Below are positions 35,753-44,815 of a stretch of 64,000 nt of DNA, piece after piece. The DNA is from Burkholderia pyrrocinia (GTDB taxonomy: Bacteria > Pseudomonadota > Gammaproteobacteria > Burkholderiales > Burkholderiaceae), in NCBI RefSeq assembly GCF_001028665.1, contig NZ_CP011506.1, positions 1 through 64,000 of the forward strand. The letters are read 5' to 3'. How positions within the stretch are numbered: the stretch's first letter is position 1; each line of letters begins with the position of its first letter. The notes below the pieces were generated by a model that had not been told where the DNA came from, ran no database searches, and saw nothing but the letters and a program-made list of their open reading frames with translations. Both the position numbers and the translations under genes were made by a program.

Positions 35753-36825
35753 CGCTCTGCGCCATCCCCCCACTCAACATCATCGCCGAACGTTTGCCTC
35801 TTATATTTCCAGAGGGTACTGAGCACCGCAACTATGTGGTGCGTGAAATGGCTGCGCGCACGATCTACGTGATGTTCTACGTCGGTGCCGTTGAAGGGAC
35901 AGACGAATGGCTGCGGCCGAGCCAAGTGACCGATATGAGCGACGAGCAGGCAGAGAAGACCGACGAAAGTAGTCGTCGAGCCTGGATCGCAAACTCCATG
36001 TCGACGAAGAAGGTTCGACCCGCGCATGCATGGTACGCCCCCAACAGTCGCGAGCCGGTTCGAGATGAGACCATCCGTACGGGTTTGATTCCCTGTCGTG
36101 CCGTTGTCGAGCGCGACGGAATCCCCACGACATCGTCCAAACCGAAATACGCACTAAACGCCGAGTTTGCAGCACTCTTCAATCCTGACCTGACGGATGA
36201 TGCGCTGGGTTTAGCCATCGAGACGTGGCAAACGGCCCACCTCTCAAAAGCGGCAATGTCGCGCTTGCGTTTGATGAAGCGCGGTGCGGCTGTGGCGAAA
36301 GATGCCGTTGTAGTAACCTTTCCCAACGGCGAGACAAGGACACTTGCCCCAGGACCATCGAGCGTGATTGCGAAGGCGGTCATAGAGGTATTTGCGCCGC
36401 GCTTCTTAAAGCAGCCGACCGTGCTTTGGCTATCGGAGTCGGGCAATAAAGTCGTCGCGCGTGACGAAAATCTCGCCAACGAACTGGGTCTAAAGATCGA
36501 CGTGACGAAGGCGCTTCCTGACATCATCCTCGTTGACTTGGGGGCCGACGATGGTGGTTCGGACATGCTGGTAGTGTTCACGGAGGTGGTCGCGTCCGAC
36601 GGTCCTATTACTCGCGAGCGAAAAGTGGCGCTTACTTCGATGGCGTTGGAGGCTGGATTCGACGAACGGCACCTCGCGTTTTTGACCGCATACCTAGATC
36701 GCTCTGGACAACCCTTCAGAAAGAGCATTTCGGAACTGGCTTGGGGATCTTACGCTTGGTGTGCGTCAGAGCCGGAGTACGTGATGGAACTCTGGACCGG
36801 AGAAGCCCGCAAACTCACCAATTAA
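35749..36825 (+). CDS. restriction endonuclease, BsuBI/PstI family
   Basis: 358 aa from GTG 35749, overlapping the methylase stop. The C-terminal catalytic part shows LPDIILVDL (256-264) and FTEVVASDGPITRER (277-291), matching the PD...E-V...R core of the BsuBI/PstI family. The N-terminal half (30-200) corresponds to the family's helical domain. It cuts unmethylated DNA at the site protected by its partner. Its 3' end faces the convergent RloC-like gene across 370 bases. Confidence 0.85.
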   Translation: MTLCAIPPLNIIAERLPLIFPEGTEHRNYVVREMAARTIYVMFYVGAVEGTDEWLRPSQVTDMSDEQAEKTDESSRRAWIANSMSTKKVRPAHAWYAPNSREPVRDETIRTGLIPCRAVVERDGIPTTSSKPKYALNAEFAALFNPDLTDDALGLAIETWQTAHLSKAAMSRLRLMKRGAAVAKDAVVVTFPNGETRTLAPGPSSVIAKAVIEVFAPRFLKQPTVLWLSESGNKVVARDENLANELGLKIDVTKALPDIILVDLGADDGGSDMLVVFTEVVASDGPITRERKVALTSMALEAGFDERHLAFLTAYLDRSGQPFRKSISELAWGSYAWCASEPEYVMELWTGEARKLTN

Positions 36826-37198
36826 AAAGGTTGAACCGCGGCTCTACTTCGGCGCTACGGATTCCTGAACTTGATGGTGACAGGGTGACGCTTGGCGACG
36901 GGCGCAGTGAACGTGAAACATCCGCGGTTGCGTCAGGAAGCGGTGAAGCATCACGCGCGGCTTGTGGCCCGACGGGGCAAGTACGCGTCGCTGACGACAC
37001 CCGTTTAAGGCGCTTCCGGCTATGAAGCTCCCAGCGCCTGTAACTTCAACGTTCGTACGATGCGTAAAGCTTCCGTATGCCATGTACAACGGTACGCTAC
37101 GTCCCCGCAAGATCGATTGAAGCTCAGCAAGCTTGTGCGGTTTGATTCGAAAGGCGTTCATGACGGACGCGCGTCCGACGACTGAGTGAAACGGGAGA
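36826..37198. other. 373-base gap between convergent defence genes
   Basis: No convincing gene. A minus-strand frame (to 36844) reads MNAFRIKPHKLAELQSILRG at its likely start but has no recognisable motif, and it overlaps the end of the RloC-like gene. The stretch may be a remnant of a lost gene. No terminator with a clear T-tract was seen. Confidence 0.3.
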
Positions 37199-39835
37199 TC
37201 AGGCAGTAAAAAGGGCTGACCTACTGGCCGTGCCTTTAGCAATGCCGTCCACTCGCTTATTGAGCGTCTCGCGCCACTTGGCCAAGCGCTCGATGTCGTC
37301 GCTGAGTTCGTCGGGGTCTGGTATAGGAAGCCTGCCGACAGGCGCGGCCGGGTCGTGCTCGAACTTCGAAGACTTGGTCATGCCGGCGTCGATCTCGTGA
37401 TAGTCGTCGTCTGTGACCGTCACCCCTTTGAGGCGTTGGGTCGACACACCCTCGCCGAAGCGTTGCACGGCCCCGTTGAGCAGCACCTCCTCGATGCAGC
37501 GCTCCCACGCGAGTCGGAGTTGGCCATAGCACTTGGCCGTTAGCTGGCGCTGCAGGTCTTCGTCGCCTTCCTTCGCCGCCTTGCGCACACCGACCAGAAG
37601 CTGCCTCAGGCGACCTAGGCGGTCCTTTGTGCCCAGCACGTCGAAGGGCAAATCCTCGGAATGAACACCATAGCCGTCTGCCGTCCTCCGGATGTAGTTC
37701 TTGGTCAGCGTTGCACCGACCTCCTCTGCCTTCTGCTCCAAGATGAGAAGAAAGTAGATGTCGTGGGTGAAGACGATCACCTGCCGGGTCAGCGACTCTC
37801 TCGCTAAGCGCTCGGCGACCTCCCAGCGGCGCCGATGGTCCAGCGACGAGACGGGGTCGTCGAGAACGATGCCGCCGCGCCCCTTGCTAAGCCGAATCTC
37901 CGCCATAAAGGATGCAATCGCAATGGCCCGCTGCTCGCCTTCGCTGAGGATCGCCGCCGGCGTCCCGCCACCCGGCAACTGGAGGGTCAGCTTGAACTGG
38001 GTTTTACCGCCTGGCGACTCGGGCTTCATCACTACGCGGAGGTGATGGACCTTGAGGAGCTTGAGTTCAGCGTTGAGGGCATCGGCCAGTTCCTGGCTGG
38101 CCGTCGTGCGAGAGAGCTCCGTGGACTTCCTGGAAATACCCCGCGTCTCCATGCCATCGATGCACGCCTGCAGCTTATGGCAGAGTTCGTGTTTGGTCAT
38201 CGCCTCGAGCACCGCAGCCTTGACTTCAGCCAGCCTGCGGCGAGCATCGAGCTCCGCCCGCTCTGCGACCATGGCAGCTTTGAGCTTCTCGTCTGCGGTG
38301 GCGTCGAGCGCCTTGGACTGTTCCAGCAGGCGGTTGATGAGGTCGGCCAAGCCGGGCTGCGGATCGTCGGAGAGTTTGGGAAGCGCATCCCAGACCAGTT
38401 TACCGCCGGCAGCTTGCAGGATGCCCGATTGGCGCACCTTGAGGGCTTCCTGAAGGGCCGTACAGGCCGCAGCAACTTCCGGCCCGATCTCGGTCACCTC
38501 CTCGACCAACGCGTCGCGAAACATCAAGTCCAAGTTCGCGTGCTGAATCGCCCTGAAGGGGATGGCAGCGGCCTCGTGCGCATCCTTCGCCGCCTTCTCG
38601 GCAGTGGCCTTGATGAAGGCGTCGAATCGACGCAGCCGAGCCGCTCCCTCTTGCCCGAGGGCGTTCTGGCAGAGAGGACAGACAGCCTCCGGCGGAAGTT
38701 CAGCGAAATCGTGGCCCGCATGGTTGAGTTCGGCAAATGTTCGGGCGGCCTCAAAGAGGGCCTTCCATTCCTCCCCACCCGTCCCGACCAGTTGGCCGGG
38801 CGTTGCCTTGAACTCGGTGGCCGCGAGCTCTGCCGCTCCCTTGGCAGCATTCGACTTGCCAATCAACGCCTGAAGCGAACCGACCTTCTCGTCGTTCACG
38901 ACGCCGATCGCCGAGGCGACACGTTCCTTCAGCGAGGTGAGGCGGCTGGCCTTTTGCCGCAGGGCCAAGGCCTTTTGCTTCGGATCGGCTTCGGCCAAGG
39001 TCTTGTTCAGCAAGGCGAGCCGCTCAAGTTCGGCTTCCCTAAGCGTGGCCAGTATCTCGATGTCCTCTGCCTTGGTCTTGGCAGGGATGCCGAGCAGCTT
39101 TCTGGCGACTTCGGTTTGCTCCCCGGCGAGGCCCGCATAGGCGGCATTGCTCGGGGCATTCGCAGCCTTTTCCGCCGTGGCCCGAGCCTTTAGCTTGTTG
39201 CACGCGCCGACCAGGCCTTCCAGGATGTCCAGCCCATACGGAGCGTAGGCGAAATCACCCTGGTTGTCGATGTAGGCGCGAGCGCAGTGCGAGTCGAAGA
39301 TGGCGATGTCCGACATGGGCTCGGGCGGCTCAGCGCCGTCTTTCCAGGGAAGGTCCCTCACGACGCCGTCGATCTCCGTCTCGAACGTGGCCTGGGCCGG
39401 TCCGCTCTTCCCGGGTTCCAGATTCGCGTTGGGCAGGATGGGTTCGCGCCGGTCGCGCGCCCGGCATGCCTTCTTGAGCACGCGTGAGTATCCCGACTTC
39501 CCGACGCCATTCTCACCGTAGATGCCCGTGATGCCTGCCCGGGCAACGGGCAGGCACGCACCATTGGCCAACGCATTGACGTTGGCCAACATTTTGATGG
39601 CCGTCAGTAGAACGACGCGCGTCGGATTCGCCGGCGGCGCAACTTGGGCATCGTGGAGCTTTTTGGCCAGGCGCCCTTCAGGATCCGGGATGCCCACCTC
39701 GGCTTTGGCCAACGCGTAGAGGTCGTCCAGGTCGGCCGCGCTAAGCGCCCGGTCGGCATAGAGCCTGGCGATGGCGTCTTGTTGCCAGACGGCGAGAGCC
39801 TTGGACCACGCATGGATTTCTTGGAGGATAGTCAC
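37199..39835 (-). CDS. rloC: RloC/PrrC-like ATPase, putative anticodon nuclease
   Basis: 878 aa from GTG 39835, with GAGGAGAA 4 bases upstream. Split ABC ATPase: Walker A GENGVGKS (107-114), signature LSEGEQ (630-635), Walker B IVLDDP (656-661) and the switch His in FTHD (about 691). A coiled-coil middle carries a zinc hook CPLC (386-389). In the C-terminal domain Arg774-x3-Glu778 and His813 mirror the Arg-x3-Glu...His catalytic triad of PrrC/RloC anticodon nucleases. Those enzymes cleave tRNA when restriction is inhibited or DNA is damaged, aborting infection. It is convergent with a restriction-modification pair, which fits a guard role. The triad match is by eye; an SMC-like AAA_13 protein without nuclease activity is the alternative. 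Confidence 0.6.
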   Translation of the reverse strand: MTILQEIHAWSKALAVWQQDAIARLYADRALSAADLDDLYALAKAEVGIPDPEGRLAKKLHDAQVAPPANPTRVVLLTAIKMLANVNALANGACLPVARAGITGIYGENGVGKSGYSRVLKKACRARDRREPILPNANLEPGKSGPAQATFETEIDGVVRDLPWKDGAEPPEPMSDIAIFDSHCARAYIDNQGDFAYAPYGLDILEGLVGACNKLKARATAEKAANAPSNAAYAGLAGEQTEVARKLLGIPAKTKAEDIEILATLREAELERLALLNKTLAEADPKQKALALRQKASRLTSLKERVASAIGVVNDEKVGSLQALIGKSNAAKGAAELAATEFKATPGQLVGTGGEEWKALFEAARTFAELNHAGHDFAELPPEAVCPLCQNALGQEGAARLRRFDAFIKATAEKAAKDAHEAAAIPFRAIQHANLDLMFRDALVEEVTEIGPEVAAACTALQEALKVRQSGILQAAGGKLVWDALPKLSDDPQPGLADLINRLLEQSKALDATADEKLKAAMVAERAELDARRRLAEVKAAVLEAMTKHELCHKLQACIDGMETRGISRKSTELSRTTASQELADALNAELKLLKVHHLRVVMKPESPGGKTQFKLTLQLPGGGTPAAILSEGEQRAIAIASFMAEIRLSKGRGGIVLDDPVSSLDHRRRWEVAERLARESLTRQVIVFTHDIYFLLILEQKAEEVGATLTKNYIRRTADGYGVHSEDLPFDVLGTKDRLGRLRQLLVGVRKAAKEGDEDLQRQLTAKCYGQLRLAWERCIEEVLLNGAVQRFGEGVSTQRLKGVTVTDDDYHEIDAGMTKSSKFEHDPAAPVGRLPIPDPDELSDDIERLAKWRETLNKRVDGIAKGTASRSALFTA

Positions 39836-39998
39836 GGGCTTCTCCTCTATCAGCCGGTTGCGACTTATGCCGGGATACGACTATGGAATCAGGCTCTTAC
39901 GGACAGGTCCCGAAATCCAGTACGCAAAGTGACAAATTTAATTCGAACGGAGTTGAAGTAACAGCATTATTTTGGCCGACAAAGTTGCCGTACGCGCG

Positions 39999-40451
39999 AT
40001 GTCATCGTTTAATAACCATTCTCGGGCTGATCCGCAATGGTCGGATGTGCTCGTCAGGGACTGGTTGCACGGAGCCCATGACGACGCTTCGCTGATCAAG
40101 CAGGGAGTCGAACAGTACGACGCCACCTTCAGGCTCAAGGTATCGCGGCGTCCCTGGGCGACGCCTATGGATCCCGGCATGTTAGAGCTTGGTCGTCGAC
40201 CGGGACATGCGTGGCATGCCTGTTGGAATTTCAAGGGCGGATGGTTCTTCGATCTCGCGCAGTTTTGGCAGGATATTGACGATGCCCAGGAGCTCGTCAT
40301 GTTGGTGTGCGCGGCATCCTCATCTAGTCTTGAGGTCTTGTTTTCAGCGGTCGAAGATCCGCAAGCTGTGAGTGATGCGGTCGGACAATGCTTTGCCGCC
40401 GCGCTGGGAATCGTTGACGACACCAAGGACCGAAATCATGGCAACCATTGA
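39999..40451 (+). CDS. unknown protein, first gene of a two-gene Abi-like unit
   Basis: 150 aa from ATG 39999; an upstream in-frame TTG is possible. It is soluble and Trp-rich (DWLHG, RRPWATPMDP, WHACWNFKGGWFFDLAQFW), with a C-terminal helical region. No family recognised. It overlaps the Abi_C-like gene by 14 bases, so both are probably made together. It may be a partner, inhibitor or sensor of that protein. It is divergent from the RloC-like gene across about 160 AT-rich bases that probably contain both promoters. Confidence 0.55.
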   Translation: MSSFNNHSRADPQWSDVLVRDWLHGAHDDASLIKQGVEQYDATFRLKVSRRPWATPMDPGMLELGRRPGHAWHACWNFKGGWFFDLAQFWQDIDDAQELVMLVCAASSSSLEVLFSAVEDPQAVSDAVGQCFAAALGIVDDTKDRNHGNH

Positions 40452-41211
40452 AGTCGCGTGGGGTACGGTTCGCGCCAGCCTCGGCCAGTTGAGCTTCTCG
40501 GATATCCGAGATGTCGCCGGCCTGGCCGGCGTAGACGTCACCGAACTTTCCCATCTCCAACAAAAGTCGGGGAACGGGGTCACGAAGGATCAATTGCGCA
40601 GCGCGATCGACGGCCTGGTCGGCCTGATGGAAGCCGATGAGCGTCGGCGCTTCGTGATGCTCGTAGCCGAGGAGGTGTTGTCGCGCCGGCCGAATTTATG
40701 CGAAGAGCTTGAGGAGAAGCTGGCGCGGCACGGATGGGGCCTAGTCGACAACCGTCTGATTCCGCTGGAGCTGTTCGATCCGGCCGAGCTGACAAGTCTG
40801 CCAGAAGGGCCCCGAGAGGATCTGGTCAAGGCCGCGCAGCGCTTTCGCGATGGTGATCTGAGCGGGGCGATCGCCGCGGCCTGCGGCGCGGTCGACACGG
40901 CGGTGGCGGCAATTTATGACGAATATCAGCTGGGTGAGCCTGCCCAGTCGTTTCAGGAAGGCTGCAATCGCGCGGTGGCGGTCGTTATGGATCTCGACGC
41001 GGGATTGCGTGAACTGGGTTGGGATGCAGACGACGTGAAGATCTTCGCGAATAACTTCAAAGGCGCACTAACCCGGGGGGCCTACGTGATGCAGACCTTG
41101 CGCTCGAAGATGGGCGATGTGCATGGCAGCAAGCCCGTGCTCAAGCCGCTGGTGTTCGATGTACTGAAATGGGCCGAACTCTTTGTTCGCACGCTTACGC
41201 GCCCGCAATGA
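40438..41211 (+). CDS. Abi_C/HEPN-like abortive infection protein
   Basis: 257 aa. Residues 134-257 have the helical pattern of the Abi_C (abortive infection C-terminus) group: FRDGDLSGAIAAACGAVDTA near 136-155, and LRSKMGDVHGSKP at 221-233. The latter gives Arg222-x6-His229, close to the HEPN ribonuclease signature Rx4-6H. The N-terminal 130 residues are helical and unknown. HEPN proteins of this type usually cleave RNA in phage defence or toxin-antitoxin systems. The gene overlaps its neighbours on both sides (14 and 4 bases). Its position between RloC and hypothetical genes supports a defence role. Confidence 0.6.
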   Translation: MATIEVAWGTVRASLGQLSFSDIRDVAGLAGVDVTELSHLQQKSGNGVTKDQLRSAIDGLVGLMEADERRRFVMLVAEEVLSRRPNLCEELEEKLARHGWGLVDNRLIPLELFDPAELTSLPEGPREDLVKAAQRFRDGDLSGAIAAACGAVDTAVAAIYDEYQLGEPAQSFQEGCNRAVAVVMDLDAGLRELGWDADDVKIFANNFKGALTRGAYVMQTLRSKMGDVHGSKPVLKPLVFDVLKWAELFVRTLTRPQ

Positions 41212-42077
41212 ATGCACCTTTCACGACCCGCGAGGCGAACGCGCGAGATGAAGCAATGCGCGACGAACGTGCGTCGGCGGATCGCCACCAGGATTCGCCG
41301 GCACTGCAACGCATCTACGACGCACTCGACGCTGCACCGTCCGCGATCGTCGACCGACCAGTCGCGCTCGATCGTGAGCTGACCGCCGCGACGTTCGGGT
41401 TGCGCCGCAACCGCGAAAATCGGATTTATGCTGACGTTCCGCTTACCGCGCTGGTCGGCCTGTTCCACCGGACCTGGGCGCCGGACGCCACGACCTGGCG
41501 GTCGCTGCTGGACGGACTGCACGGTAGAGGGTGGGGCAGCGATACGCTGGCGTACTTCGAATCCGAGATCGGAGACGCGCATTTCCCAGCGCCGGCAGCA
41601 GCCTACCCGCTGATCCTGCGCGCCTATGGCGGCGCCGTCGTGTGCGTGAACGGCATGCACCGCCTGGTCGCCGGCGTTTGTTGGCTGGCCGCCCAACAGG
41701 GCGTCGAGGCCCGGCTGCGGAAAGTCGAGCTACAGATCTACGACGTGAAGCGGGCCGCGGTGACGGTGATGGTTGATGCATTGGGGCGGGGCGAGACGGT
41801 GCATGCGGCGATCAACACGGATTGCGAGACCGTGTTGATCCGCGCACGCAGTGCAGGAGCGGATCGCTACTGGCATGTCGACGGTGATCAGATCGAGCCG
41901 ATACCGGCACCGGGTGGCAGGCACGACGCATGGCGCCGCTGGCTCGGGCAGCGAGCGCGTGCCGAGGCCGGCCTGACTTGGCAGACCGTGCCGCCGACCG
42001 TGATCGCTGCGCTGGCCGACGACGGCTGGTTGCGGGCGCAGCGCATCGCGCCGCGTTATGTGGACTCACCCCGATGA
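41208..42077 (+). CDS. hypothetical protein coupled to the Abi_C-like gene
   Basis: 289 aa; ATG overlaps the previous stop (ATGA). It contains VVCVNGMHRLVAGVCWLAAQQG (about 145-166), which faintly recalls the GxHR nucleotide-binding motif of ParB-like proteins, but the rest does not fit. A C-terminal segment is WHVDGDQIEPIPAPGG. GC content returns to backbone level here. The overlap suggests co-translation with the defence gene, though this may mark the edge of the insertion. Confidence 0.5.
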   Translation: MNAPFTTREANARDEAMRDERASADRHQDSPALQRIYDALDAAPSAIVDRPVALDRELTAATFGLRRNRENRIYADVPLTALVGLFHRTWAPDATTWRSLLDGLHGRGWGSDTLAYFESEIGDAHFPAPAAAYPLILRAYGGAVVCVNGMHRLVAGVCWLAAQQGVEARLRKVELQIYDVKRAAVTVMVDALGRGETVHAAINTDCETVLIRARSAGADRYWHVDGDQIEPIPAPGGRHDAWRRWLGQRARAEAGLTWQTVPPTVIAALADDGWLRAQRIAPRYVDSPR

Positions 42078-42096
42078 CTTTATCGATGAACCTTCG

Positions 42097-42537
42097 ATGA
42101 CCCGAAAACCACTTTCTCATTCCCGGCGACCATTGACCAAGGCGCAGCTGTTACCGCTGCCCGTCGACCAGGTGCGCGCCCTCTCGCTGAAGCACCATCT
42201 CGCGCTCGCGATGCTACGCGACGGCCGCGGCGACATCGAGGCAATCATCACGCTGCTGAACGTGCTGTACCTCGCGTTCTTCCTGCGAGATAGCGGTCCC
42301 GCCGCGCTGGACAGCTGCCAACGCGCGGAAGTGGCGCTTGACGACTGCATCCGGAGAGCCGAGCGCGGAGAACCCTGGAGCGTCGCGGATACCGAGCGGC
42401 AGGCGCTCGAGGAATTGGTCGTCACCCACGACGCACAGCTGGCCGCGGCGCCGGCGTACCGTTACCTCGACGCGTGGGAACAGGTGCAGCGTGTCATGGC
42501 GTCCGGCGGTCGCTCGCCGATCCCTGCAGCGGCCTGA
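42097..42537 (+). CDS. hypothetical protein, paralogue of the gene at 57843
   Basis: 146 aa from ATG 42097. The core LPLPVDQVRALSLKHHLALA, then DGRGDIEAIITLLNVLYLAFFLRD, aligns clearly with the product of 57843-58346. A second shared block is YRYLDAWEQVQR ... SPIP. It is soluble and mainly helical. The family occurs, as I recall, on Burkholderia plasmids and islands; function unknown. The two copies sit on either side of the CDI locus. Confidence 0.55.
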   Translation: MTRKPLSHSRRPLTKAQLLPLPVDQVRALSLKHHLALAMLRDGRGDIEAIITLLNVLYLAFFLRDSGPAALDSCQRAEVALDDCIRRAERGEPWSVADTERQALEELVVTHDAQLAAAPAYRYLDAWEQVQRVMASGGRSPIPAAA

Positions 42538-42555
42538 CACGGGAGCAAAACCATC

Positions 42556-42981
42556 ATGTCTTCTACCTTTGACCGGGCCGCCGCGCTGTCCATCGTGACG
42601 TCCACGCTCGCCGACGCAGTCGCGTGTGCCTATATGGACGCGCTCCCGATCGACGGCTACGCAGGAACTGGAGTACTGGCAGACTGGGTGCCGGCACCAG
42701 GTCGTTGTCACGAGCAGGTCGAATGCTGGCTGGCAATGCATCCGGCCGACACGCCGGTGCGCGGCTGGCTTGCTGATGGCGGCAACGATGCGCAACAGCG
42801 GTTCGTGTCGCACTCGCTGGTCCGCACGGCGGCCGGCGAGCTGCTCGACGTCGCGTATCCGCAGCCGCCATACGTCCAGCACTTCGTTGAGCATCCGGCG
42901 GCCGCCGGCGATTTTTTTGCCCTGGTCCGCGGTGAGCTGTGGGTGTCCGAACTTTACGTACCTTTTCCGAGTAGGAGTTGA
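42556..42981 (+). CDS. hypothetical protein
   Basis: 141 aa; starts 18 bases after the previous stop, with GGGAGC upstream. Contains PPYVQHFVEHPAAAGDFFALVRGELWVSELYVPFPSR at the C-terminus (positions about 105-141) and a conserved-looking WLADGGNDAQQRFVSHSLV. No family recognised. Probably in one transcript with the preceding gene. Confidence 0.5.
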   Translation: MSSTFDRAAALSIVTSTLADAVACAYMDALPIDGYAGTGVLADWVPAPGRCHEQVECWLAMHPADTPVRGWLADGGNDAQQRFVSHSLVRTAAGELLDVAYPQPPYVQHFVEHPAAAGDFFALVRGELWVSELYVPFPSRS

Positions 42982-43059
42982 ATTCATGGCCCGATCTCAA
43001 TATCGGATCGGTTACCGGCAGCCGATACAATGCACAACTCCGTTCCAGCCTGACCGACC

Positions 43060-43731
43060 ATGCGACTCTACTACCTGACAGCAGAAAAATGGGCGAAGAA
43101 GATTATCGACGAACGTCGCATGAAAATCTCGCTTTTCGAAGAACTTAACGATCCCTTTGAATTGCTGCCACACGTCCTTCCTACTCAACAGCATCGAAGG
43201 GTTGCACAGGTGCTTCGCCAGCATCTATCCACACAGCGTGGTGTCATCTGTTTTTCAACGCATTGGCAAAGTCCGGTCATGTGGGCACATTACGGGAACA
43301 AGCACTACGGCATATGTCTTGGGTTCGATGTACCAGATGAATTGGCGATGAAGATCAACTACGAGCCAAATCGCCTCGATTTCGACGCCGACCTAAATGC
43401 GCACAACGCTGGGGTTACCCCCGACATGGTGAAAGCGATGCTGCTAACGAAGTTCGATGCGTGGCGATACGAAGGCGAGTATCGGGTAATGGCGGATCTT
43501 CAGGATCGGGATCAGGATGGACACTACTACGCGGACTTTGGTGACCATCTGGCGTTGCGAGAGGTGGTCATCGGTGTGCGCTGTGAAACGTCACAAGGGG
43601 AGGTCGCGTCCTGGATCGGTGACATTGGTCACGACGTTGAAATCCGAAAAGCACGGTTGGCGTTCAAAGAATTCAAAATTGTCGAACAGAAAAACATGCC
43701 TGTTCTCGTGGCTGGCCGCCGCTCGGAGTAG
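43060..43731 (+). CDS. DUF2971 family protein
   Basis: 223 aa. FSTHWQSPVMWAHYGNKHYGICLGFDV (about 65-91) and a later DAWRYEGEYRVM (about 131-142) are the signature blocks of DUF2971. Family members are found sporadically in bacteria, often on mobile elements; their activity is unknown. Base composition is more AT-rich than that of the preceding genes, suggesting separate acquisition. Alone in its orientation, with about 80 bases before it. Confidence 0.7.
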   Translation: MRLYYLTAEKWAKKIIDERRMKISLFEELNDPFELLPHVLPTQQHRRVAQVLRQHLSTQRGVICFSTHWQSPVMWAHYGNKHYGICLGFDVPDELAMKINYEPNRLDFDADLNAHNAGVTPDMVKAMLLTKFDAWRYEGEYRVMADLQDRDQDGHYYADFGDHLALREVVIGVRCETSQGEVASWIGDIGHDVEIRKARLAFKEFKIVEQKNMPVLVAGRRSE

Positions 43732-44313
43732 AGCGGTCACGCACGGAAAACAAAGACGCAGCGAAGTGGTTCACCGCCCGGGGGGGCTTGACTACCCGAC
43801 TTCGTTCCGTCGTATTCATTGGTTGGGTTGAAGTGGGTCAATCCGCCGTCGCCGAGGTCGATCGCCTTGCTGCCCAGGACAGTCGTCCCAATAGACGCAA
43901 AGCAGGCGTGTCACGAACATCTCATCATTCAGAAACAAATACCGACGCGTTGGGAAAGGTCCGGCCCGGCCTCTGCGCATTTGCAAGCCAAGCCGATACA
44001 TTGGCCGGTATTGCCCGGGAAGAGCGATCGGCCATGCCACGCAAGACGGAGCAGCAAGACGATCATAAAGAAATTTTTAATTGAATGGCGGCATTCCTAT
44101 ATATCGAGATAGGATATATAAAAAATATCCCAAACAATTGTTGATAATTGTAGGGATTTAGAAATCGTCAAGGATTGAAAAAACCCTGTTGTTCCGATGG
44201 ACGGTAGCGCGCTTTCCCGTGTAGTGTTCAGTCGCGACCGCCTGGTGCGTGCGCGTTGCCGTCTGTCGGGGCCTCGTGCCATACAGCCGACAGCATCCGA
44301 GAGGCCGGGATAT
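43732..44313. other. AT-rich gap before the CDI region
   Basis: About 580 bases. Several short overlapping frames on both strands (43788-44112) have no ribosome binding site or motif, and none is called. A perfect inverted repeat TATATATC/GATATATA lies at 44098-44120 with a 7-base spacer, followed by A5 and by further AT-rich dyads up to about 44160. It may be a regulatory site or an insertion junction. Confidence 0.4.
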
Positions 44314-44640
44314 ATGAGTTTGCATAACGATAATCTGACTGAGCGTAATCGGGCGTTGACCAACGACGTTGCCGTGCTTGAATCCATCGCGCAGCTGGCT
44401 CTGGAAAGTGCCGGCAACCGCGTGACGCATTTTGCGCGTCTGGCTGCGATCGCGCGATATGGGACCCGGGTTCAGTGCCCCGATATCGATCATGCCGTGT
44501 TGCTGGCGTCCATTGAGCAACTGAGCGAGCAGTACGAGCGCGAGGCGCGCAAGCAAGAGGATGTCTTGCGCACTGCTTACGCACTACACGCAATGCATAA
44601 AGGCGACGAGTGGACGCGGCTATCAAATGCAATGCATTGA
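44314..44640 (+). CDS. hypothetical protein upstream of cdiA
   Basis: 108 aa from ATG 44314 (GAGAGG upstream); an in-frame ATG at 44197 is less likely. Mostly helical and charged, with SLHNDNLTERNRALTNDVAVL near the start and IEQLSEQYEREARKQEDVLR in the middle. No membrane segment or known motif. It ends 175 bases before cdiA, so it is probably a separate unit. Confidence 0.45.
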   Translation: MSLHNDNLTERNRALTNDVAVLESIAQLALESAGNRVTHFARLAAIARYGTRVQCPDIDHAVLLASIEQLSEQYEREARKQEDVLRTAYALHAMHKGDEWTRLSNAMH

Positions 44641-44815
44641 ATCCATTCCGCCTTCGCAAACATTCAGTCCGGTTGCGGCAACATTGTCGGCTCGGCCGCA
44701 CAACGTCTAACATTCTTTGACTCGCATTCATGGTCGCGTGTTCGTGTCATAGCAGACCATTCAACAACTAAATCGCGTGACGCGCGGACCACGAATTTCC
44801 GGGTAGACCAGAATC

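Noticed and set aside
36844..37242. 132-aa minus-strand frame between the restriction enzyme and RloC-like genes
   Set aside because: No recognisable domain, overlaps the end of the RloC-like gene, weak start; noted only as a possible remnant.
43788..44112. Overlapping frames on both strands before the CDI region
   Set aside because: No ribosome binding sites, no motifs, and both strands open at once, as expected of non-coding DNA.
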